Positions 5,426-9,337 of a DNA stretch of 9,337 nt are shown piece after piece (positions within the stretch are counted from its first letter, which is position 1; every line of letters starts with the position of its first letter). The notes beneath the pieces were generated by a model. The model saw nothing but the letters and a program-made list of their open reading frames with translations. It was not told the DNA's origin and did no database searches. This DNA comes from AC-32 sp038236705 (GTDB lineage Bacteria > Actinomycetota > Thermoleophilia > Gaiellales > Gaiellaceae). The stretch covers positions 1-9,337 of the forward strand of contig JBBRZN010000061.1 in assembly GCA_038236705.1 (NCBI GenBank). The letters are read 5' to 3'. Both the position numbers and the translations under genes were made by a program.

Positions 5426-6187
5426 TCAGCCGTGGACGACTCGGCCTTCCATTCCGCCTGCGACGGTCACGACCTGGCCGGTGACGTGGCCTGAGAGCTC
5501 GTCCGAGGCGAGCACGACCACGACGCGGGCAACGTCTTCGGGCTGCGCGACCTTTTCCAGCGCCATCGTCCTCGTCACCCGCTCGAGCGTCTCCGTGGTC
5601 AGCGAGCCGCGGGTCATGGGCGATTCGGTCCAGCCGGGCGCAACAGCGTTCACGCGCGCGCGAGGGGCGACGCGCACGACCTCGTTCTTCAGGCTCAGCA
5701 GGAGCCCGTGCAGGATCCCGGACTTGGCCGCCGCGTAGTCGGCGTGCCCGGCCTCGCCGAAGAGACCGGCGGTCGAGCCGACCAGGACGAGGCTGCCGTG
5801 TCCGCTGCGCTCGACGCCGCGCAGGAAACCGCGTGCGGTCAGAAAGGTCGTGGTCAGATTCGCGCGCAACGTGGCCTCCCAGCGCTCGAGCGGAAGCCGC
5901 CGGACCGGCACGTCCTCTTCGGGCCAGACGCCGGCGACCGCAGCGCACACGTCGAGCTCACCCGCGGCCTCGAAGAGCCGATCGACCTCCGCCTCGTCGG
6001 TCAGGTCGGCGCCGACGGTAAGCACGCCGCCGAGCTCCTCGGCAAGCGCCTCTGCTCGATCGCGCCCGCGGTGGTAGTGGACGACGACCTCGCAGCCTTC
6101 CGCCGCGAAGGCGCGGGCGCAGGCCGAGCCGATCCCGCCCGACGCGCCGGTGACGAGCACGCGCTTCCCCTGGAGTCCGGTCTCCAC
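5426..6187 (-). CDS. short-chain dehydrogenase/reductase (SDR, FabG-like)
   Basis: A 253-residue classical SDR, the normal length. The Rossmann nucleotide-binding motif TGASGGIG is at 13-20, Asp61 (GADLTD) marks the adenine-ring contact, and the catalytic tetrad is Asn110, Ser138, Tyr151 and Lys155 (ADYAAAKSG). APGWTESPM and a C-terminal GHVTGQVVTVAGGM complete the fold. The usual NNAG motif is replaced by AVAG at 83-86, a tolerated variation. The cofactor is probably NADP(H), because basic residues follow strand 2 (HYHRGRDR); the substrate is unknown. The GTG at 6187 is chosen because TAGCCT lies 7 nt upstream and the Rossmann motif begins 12 residues in. The frame stays open for another 1.4 kb upstream, antisense to two real genes. 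It is the first gene of a two-gene unit with the MFS exporter. Confidence 0.92.
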   Translation of the reverse strand: METGLQGKRVLVTGASGGIGSACARAFAAEGCEVVVHYHRGRDRAEALAEELGGVLTVGADLTDEAEVDRLFEAAGELDVCAAVAGVWPEEDVPVRRLPLERWEATLRANLTTTFLTARGFLRGVERSGHGSLVLVGSTAGLFGEAGHADYAAAKSGILHGLLLSLKNEVVRVAPRARVNAVAPGWTESPMTRGSLTTETLERVTRTMALEKVAQPEDVARVVVVLASDELSGHVTGQVVTVAGGMEGRVVHG

Positions 6188-6193
6188 GAATGA

Positions 6194-6200
6194 GAGGCTA
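6194..6200. promoter_or_regulatory. overlapping divergent -10 boxes for the SDR and M55 peptidase genes
   Basis: The heptamer GAGGCTA sits in the 18-nt gap between divergent start codons. On the - strand TAGCCT (6200-6195) is followed by 7 nt and the GTG at 6187. A -35-like ATGACG lies 16 nt upstream of it, within the first codons of the peptidase gene. On the + strand GAGGCT (6194-6199), a weaker match to TANNNT, is followed by 6 nt and the GTG at 6206. Both spacings put initiation at or next to the start codons. The geometry is the same as at 633-639: one heptamer, the two hexamers offset by one base. Confidence 0.5.
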
Positions 6201-6205
6201 CAAGC

Positions 6206-7015
6206 GTGAAGGTCTTCGTCATCAGCGACATGGAAGGCATCGCCGGGATCGTCAAACCTGAGCAGACCGGCGCGGGCGAGCCGCTCTTCGAGGAGGGGCG
6301 CAAGCTCTACACGCAGGAGATCAACGCCGCCGTGCGGGGAGCGAAGGCCGCGGGCGCGACTGAGATCGTGGTGATGGACTGCCACGGCGCCGGCAAGGCC
6401 TACACCTTCAACTCGCTGCTGCCGGAAGAGCTCGATCCCGACTGCGAGTACGTTGTGCAGGAGGAGTGGACCGAGTACACCGAGTTCCTCGAGCAGGGCG
6501 TGGATGCGGCGCTCTTCGTCGGCATGCACGCGCGGGCCGGCGCCGGGGACGGCGTGCTCAACCACACGGTCTCGGGGCCGGACTTCCAGAACCTCTGGTT
6601 CAACGACACGCTCGTCGGCGAGACCGGGATCAACGCCGCGCTCTGCGGAACGTGGGGTTGCCCCGTGCTGCTCGTGACCGGCGACCGGGCCGCCTGCCAC
6701 GAGGGCACGGACCTCCTTGGCAAGGGGCTCACGACGGTCGAGGTGAAGCAGGGCCTGGGCGTGAAGAGCGCACGGCTGCTCCCGCCGCCGCGCGCCCGCG
6801 AGCTCGTCGAGGCCGGCGCGAAGCAGGCGCTCTCGGATCTCAAAGCGGTCGAGCCTTGGGACCCGGGCAAGCCCTGCGAGATCAAGGTCGAGTACAAGTG
6901 GACCGACCCGCCCTCGAAGCTCCGGTTCCGCTCCGGGGTCGAGCTGTTGGATGCGCGCACGCTCGTCTCCCGGGCCGACGACTGGTGGACGGCGTGGAAG
7001 CAGTTCTTCTTCTAG
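6206..7015 (+). CDS. M55 family zinc D-aminopeptidase (DppA-like)
   Basis: A 269-residue protein close in length and motifs to Bacillus subtilis DppA, a self-compartmentalising decameric zinc D-aminopeptidase that releases N-terminal D-Ala or Gly from short peptides. The metal ligands line up: Asp8 and Glu10 in ISDMEG, His60 in MDCHGAG, His108 in VGMHARAG and Glu139 in GET. His120 in LNHT corresponds to the catalytic-region His of DppA. No signal peptide is present, so it is cytoplasmic. Likely substrates are D-amino-acid dipeptides from cell-wall turnover or the environment. That is a family inference. The GTG at 6206 lies 6 nt after a -10-like box and directly begins MKVFVISDMEG, so no alternative start is plausible. 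The TAG at 7013-7015 directly abuts the GTG of the next gene. Confidence 0.9.
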   Translation: MKVFVISDMEGIAGIVKPEQTGAGEPLFEEGRKLYTQEINAAVRGAKAAGATEIVVMDCHGAGKAYTFNSLLPEELDPDCEYVVQEEWTEYTEFLEQGVDAALFVGMHARAGAGDGVLNHTVSGPDFQNLWFNDTLVGETGINAALCGTWGCPVLLVTGDRAACHEGTDLLGKGLTTVEVKQGLGVKSARLLPPPRARELVEAGAKQALSDLKAVEPWDPGKPCEIKVEYKWTDPPSKLRFRSGVELLDARTLVSRADDWWTAWKQFFF

Positions 7016-7567
7016 GTGGCTGAACGCTCGCTTGCCCGTGAGCTCGCCGAGGCGATCTCCTCGGGCGAGGCCGTGCCAGGGTCCGGCTGGGTTGCCGCGG
7101 TCTCCGCCGCGCTGGCCGCCGCGCTCGTGGCCAAGACCGCCAAGCGCTCCGAGGGCTGGAGCGAATCGGCCGGCGCCCGCGCGCAGGCGATCGAACTGCG
7201 TGACCGGCTGCTCGCGCTCGCGGAGCAGGATTCGCTGGCCTACGAGACGGCGCTGACCTCGCTCGAACGGCGCGACTCCGGGCTCGCGCGCTCGCTCGCG
7301 AAGGCCGCCGAGGTACCGCTCGCGATCGGCGAGTCGGCCGCCGACGCCGCGCTGCTCGCCGCCGAGGCAGCCGAGCGCGCCGACGGCTCGGCCCGCGCCG
7401 ACGCCGCGGCCGCTGCCTGCCTCGCGGTCGGCGCCGCTCAGGCTGCACGGAGGCTCGTCGAGGTCAACCTGGCGACGGGTCCGGACGACGATCGGCTCGC
7501 CCGGGCGCGCCGCGCCGCCGACGGCGCCGCCGAGGCGGCTCAGCGCGCGCTCGCCGCCGAGTTCTAG
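7016..7567 (+). CDS. cyclodeaminase/cyclohydrolase family protein (FTCD_C-like)
   Basis: A 183-residue, highly Ala-rich, all-helical protein. The segment AVPGSGWVAAVSAALAAAL (19-37) matches the family signature, normally PGGGSVAAL..ALGAAL, and ADAAAAACLAVGAAQAARR with a following VNL matches the C-terminal helices. Relatives are the cyclodeaminase domain of formiminotransferase-cyclodeaminase and stand-alone methenyl-THF cyclohydrolases. Such a protein would act on formimino- or methenyl-tetrahydrofolate. The second and third signature glycines read S-G-W instead of G-G-S, so activity is not assured. The GTG start begins at the very next base after the previous stop, with no Shine-Dalgarno sequence, which implies translational coupling to the M55 peptidase gene. 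Confidence 0.8.
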   Translation: MAERSLARELAEAISSGEAVPGSGWVAAVSAALAAALVAKTAKRSEGWSESAGARAQAIELRDRLLALAEQDSLAYETALTSLERRDSGLARSLAKAAEVPLAIGESAADAALLAAEAAERADGSARADAAAAACLAVGAAQAARRLVEVNLATGPDDDRLARARRAADGAAEAAQRALAAEF

Positions 7568-7585
7568 AACAGCAAGCCGGTGCTC

Positions 7586-7591
7586 TAGGCT
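7586..7591 (+). promoter_or_regulatory. -10 box of the antiporter gene (leaderless)
   Basis: TAGGCT is followed by 8 nt (CGGGGCCA) and the ATG at 7600. The hexamer is identical to the one that serves the SnoaL-like gene. It lies in the 32-nt gap after the cyclodeaminase-like gene, so the antiporter-dinB unit probably has its own promoter as well as possible read-through. No good -35 is visible. A GGGG 4 nt before the ATG is too close for a normal Shine-Dalgarno site. Confidence 0.5.
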
Positions 7592-7599
7592 CGGGGCCA

Positions 7600-8808
7600 A
7601 TGAGCGAGATCACCGACTTCGGCCTGGTCGTCCTCGTCGTCTCGGGAGTCTTCGCGCTCGCCGTCTTCTCGAACAAGCTGACCGAGCGGATCCCGGTGCC
7701 GGCGCCCGCGATCTTTTTGCTCGCCGCCGCCGTGGCCGCGCACTTCGTACCGCGCCTGGGCCGGGAGCTCTCGATCAAGGACGTCGAGCGCGTCGCAGTC
7801 GTCGCGTTGGTTGTGATCCTCTTCGACGGCGGAATGCGCGTCGGCTGGAAGCCTTTCCGCAGGTCGGTCGTGCCGATCTCGATGCTGGGCGTGCTGGGGA
7901 CATTCGCCACCGCGGGCCTGATGACCCTGGCCGGCCGCTACCTCTTCGGCTTCAGCTGGACCGGGGCGGGGATCCTCGGCGCCGCGCTCGCGCCCACCGA
8001 CCCCGCGGTGATGTTCTCGGTGCTGGGCCACCGCGAGGTGAGCGGGCGCACCGGAACGATCCTCGAGGGCGAATCCGGCGTCAACGACCCCGTTGGAATC
8101 GCCCTCATGCTCGGGATGCTCGAATTCGCAACGCACGCCGACTCGACGTTCTGGGTCGTCGTCAGGGAGTTCGCGGTCGAGATGTCGGTCGGGCTCGCCG
8201 TCGGCGTCGCGGGAGCGATCGTCATGCTCGAGTCGTTCCGGAGAATCCACCTCGCGAATCCCGCCCTCTATCCGCTTAGGAGCCTCGCCGCGGCCGGGGT
8301 GATCTACGGGGCGGCGGCGGTCGCCCACGGCTCCGGGTTCCTTGCCGTCTTTGTGGCCGGGATTCTGATCGGCGATGCCGGCTACCCACACAGGGACGAC
8401 GTGGAGCGGTTCCACACATCGCTCGCGAGCCTCGCCGAGGTCGTGGTCTTCGTCGCGCTCGGTCTGAGCGTGAACAAGGTCAACCTCGAGCCGGTCTGGG
8501 GGGACGCCATCCTGATCGCGCTGATCCTCGCGTTCGTCGCGCGGCCGCTCGCGACCGCCCCGCTGCTCCTACCCGCGCGGCTGCGGCGCGGCGAGCGGCT
8601 GTTCGTGATGTGGAGCGGGCTCAAGGGGGCCGTGCCGATCCTGCTGGCTGCTTTCGCGCTGCTGGCCGGGGTCGGCGGGGCCGACCGGATCTACGGGATC
8701 GTCTTCGTCGTCGTTGCCTTCTCGGTCATCTTCCAGGGGGCGACGATCCCGCTCGTCGCGCGACGGCTGGGCGTGCCCATGCGGACCGTCTACCGAGACG
8801 AGACGTGA
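7600..8808 (+). CDS. CPA1-type cation/proton antiporter (NhaP / K+/H+ antiporter-like)
   Basis: A 402-residue membrane protein with about 12-13 hydrophobic segments throughout. Family motifs are clear: ILFDGGMR (73-80), ALAPTDPAVMFSVL (129-142, with Asp134), EGESGVNDPVG (156-166, with the ion-binding pair Asn162-Asp163), and SGLKGAVPI (339-347), where the basic residue of the usual GLRGAVP is Lys342. It should exchange Na+ or K+ for H+ across the cytoplasmic membrane; which ion cannot be told. It ends soon after the last helix, so it lacks the TrkA-C regulatory tail of longer NhaP2/CvrA-type relatives. The ATG at 7600 follows a -10 box by 8 nt. Its TGA overlaps the GTG start of dinB. Confidence 0.92.
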   Translation: MSEITDFGLVVLVVSGVFALAVFSNKLTERIPVPAPAIFLLAAAVAAHFVPRLGRELSIKDVERVAVVALVVILFDGGMRVGWKPFRRSVVPISMLGVLGTFATAGLMTLAGRYLFGFSWTGAGILGAALAPTDPAVMFSVLGHREVSGRTGTILEGESGVNDPVGIALMLGMLEFATHADSTFWVVVREFAVEMSVGLAVGVAGAIVMLESFRRIHLANPALYPLRSLAAAGVIYGAAAVAHGSGFLAVFVAGILIGDAGYPHRDDVERFHTSLASLAEVVVFVALGLSVNKVNLEPVWGDAILIALILAFVARPLATAPLLLPARLRRGERLFVMWSGLKGAVPILLAAFALLAGVGGADRIYGIVFVVVAFSVIFQGATIPLVARRLGVPMRTVYRDET

Positions 8809-9337
8809 TCGTCGCGCACCTCGACCTGGACGCTTTCTTCGCGGCCGTGGAGGAGCTGGAGGCGCCCGAGCTGCGCAAGAAGCCGCTCGTGGTGGGCGGC
8901 GACCCGCACGGGCGCGGGGTGGTGGCGACGGCCAACTACGTCGCGCGGAGGTACGGGATCCATTCGGCGATGTCCTGCGCGGAGGCCCTGCGCCGCTGCC
9001 CGCAGGCAGTCTTCGTCACCCCGCGCAAGCGGCTCTACTCGGACTATTCGAAGGTGGTCTGGAACGCCGTGCGGGAGGTCGTGCCGACGGTCGAGCGGAC
9101 CGGCATCGACGAGGGCTACCTGGACGTGGGGGAGGTGGCGCCGAATTTCGCGCGCGCCCGCGCGGTGGCCGAGGCGGTGCAGGCGGCGGTGCGGGGCGCG
9201 ACGAGCCTCTCGTGCTCGCTCGGCGTCGCAACGTCGAAGGTGGTTGCCAAGGTCGCGTCGGACCGGCGGAAGCCCGGTGGGCTCACCGTCGTCCGTCCGG
9301 GGATGGAGGCGGAGTTCCTCGCGCCGTTCCCGATCCG
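8805..9337 (+). CDS. dinB: DNA polymerase IV (Y-family), N-terminal part, cut by the window end
   Basis: The frame from GTG 8805 is open to the window edge and gives the first 177 residues. The Y-family palm motif HLDLDAFFAAVE (5-16) supplies metal ligand Asp7 and steric-gate Phe12. The fingers motif is ANYVARRYGIHSAM (43-56). The second catalytic motif is GIDEGYLD (100-107) with Asp102 and Glu103; Gly at 104 replaces the usual Ala or Ser. CSLGVATSKVVAKVASDRRK (137-156) and PGGLTVV are typical of DinB. It performs error-prone lesion bypass. The start overlaps the antiporter stop as GTGA (8805-8808), indicating translational coupling. No LexA-type site or separate promoter is visible. The remaining thumb and little-finger domains lie outside the window. 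Confidence 0.95.
   Translation, partial: MIVAHLDLDAFFAAVEELEAPELRKKPLVVGGDPHGRGVVATANYVARRYGIHSAMSCAEALRRCPQAVFVTPRKRLYSDYSKVVWNAVREVVPTVERTGIDEGYLDVGEVAPNFARARAVAEAVQAAVRGATSLSCSLGVATSKVVAKVASDRRKPGGLTVVRPGMEAEFLAPFPI

Noticed and set aside
7561..7570. Perfect 10-bp palindrome GTTCTAGAAC between the cyclodeaminase-like gene and the antiporter gene
   Set aside because: It is made mostly of the Phe-stop codons of the upstream gene and is short enough to be chance; no second copy was noticed.
6188..7600. ~1.4-kb upstream extension of the SDR frame on the - strand
   Set aside because: The Rossmann motif begins 12 residues after GTG 6187, classical SDRs have no such extension, and the region is the antisense of two convincing genes.

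Overview
High-GC chromosomal DNA that looks actinobacterial. A deep-branching, Thermoleophilia-like lineage is my guess from protein style, not something the sequence proves. The supporting signs are very high third-position GC, a MarP-type CvpA/trypsin fusion protease, and start codons lying 6-9 nt after TANNNT boxes without Shine-Dalgarno sequences (leaderless transcripts). Apart from one unexplained intergenic block, the window is housekeeping or metabolic chromosome. I see no insertion sequence, CRISPR array, phage gene or toxin-antitoxin pair.

Layout. Bases 1-97 hold the possible last codons of a + strand gene, followed by tRNA-Asp(GTC) on the - strand (98-171). A SnoaL-like gene (-, 195-626) and marP (+, 648-1778) diverge from a 21-nt gap. 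marP converges on a homocysteine S-methyltransferase/methylenetetrahydrofolate reductase fusion gene (-, 1775-3589), and the two stop codons share one CTAG. Bases 3605-4140 contain no credible protein gene but many hairpins, a 22-bp tandem repeat and a strong + strand terminator. A second + strand terminator lies just beyond, inside the 3' end of the MFS gene. An SDR oxidoreductase and an MFS exporter form a - strand unit (6187 down to 4141). They diverge across 18 nt from a + strand pair encoding an M55 D-aminopeptidase and a cyclodeaminase-family protein (6206-7567). A CPA1-type cation/proton antiporter gene (7600-8808) overlaps the start of dinB (8805 to the window edge) by 4 nt.

How the genes relate. 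Two genes touch one-carbon/folate and methionine metabolism: the MTHFR fusion and the cyclodeaminase-like protein. Three suit envelope or stress physiology: MarP, the antiporter and DNA polymerase IV. The M55 peptidase, SDR and MFS are general metabolism or export genes.

The most striking features are regulatory. Both divergent gene pairs are driven from very short gaps by interlocked -10 boxes, one per strand. These should make every transcript start at or next to its start codon and force the two directions to compete. The intergenic block at 3605-4140 is the best candidate for undescribed non-coding RNA. The first zinc-ligand position of the homocysteine methyltransferase domain appears to be His instead of Cys.
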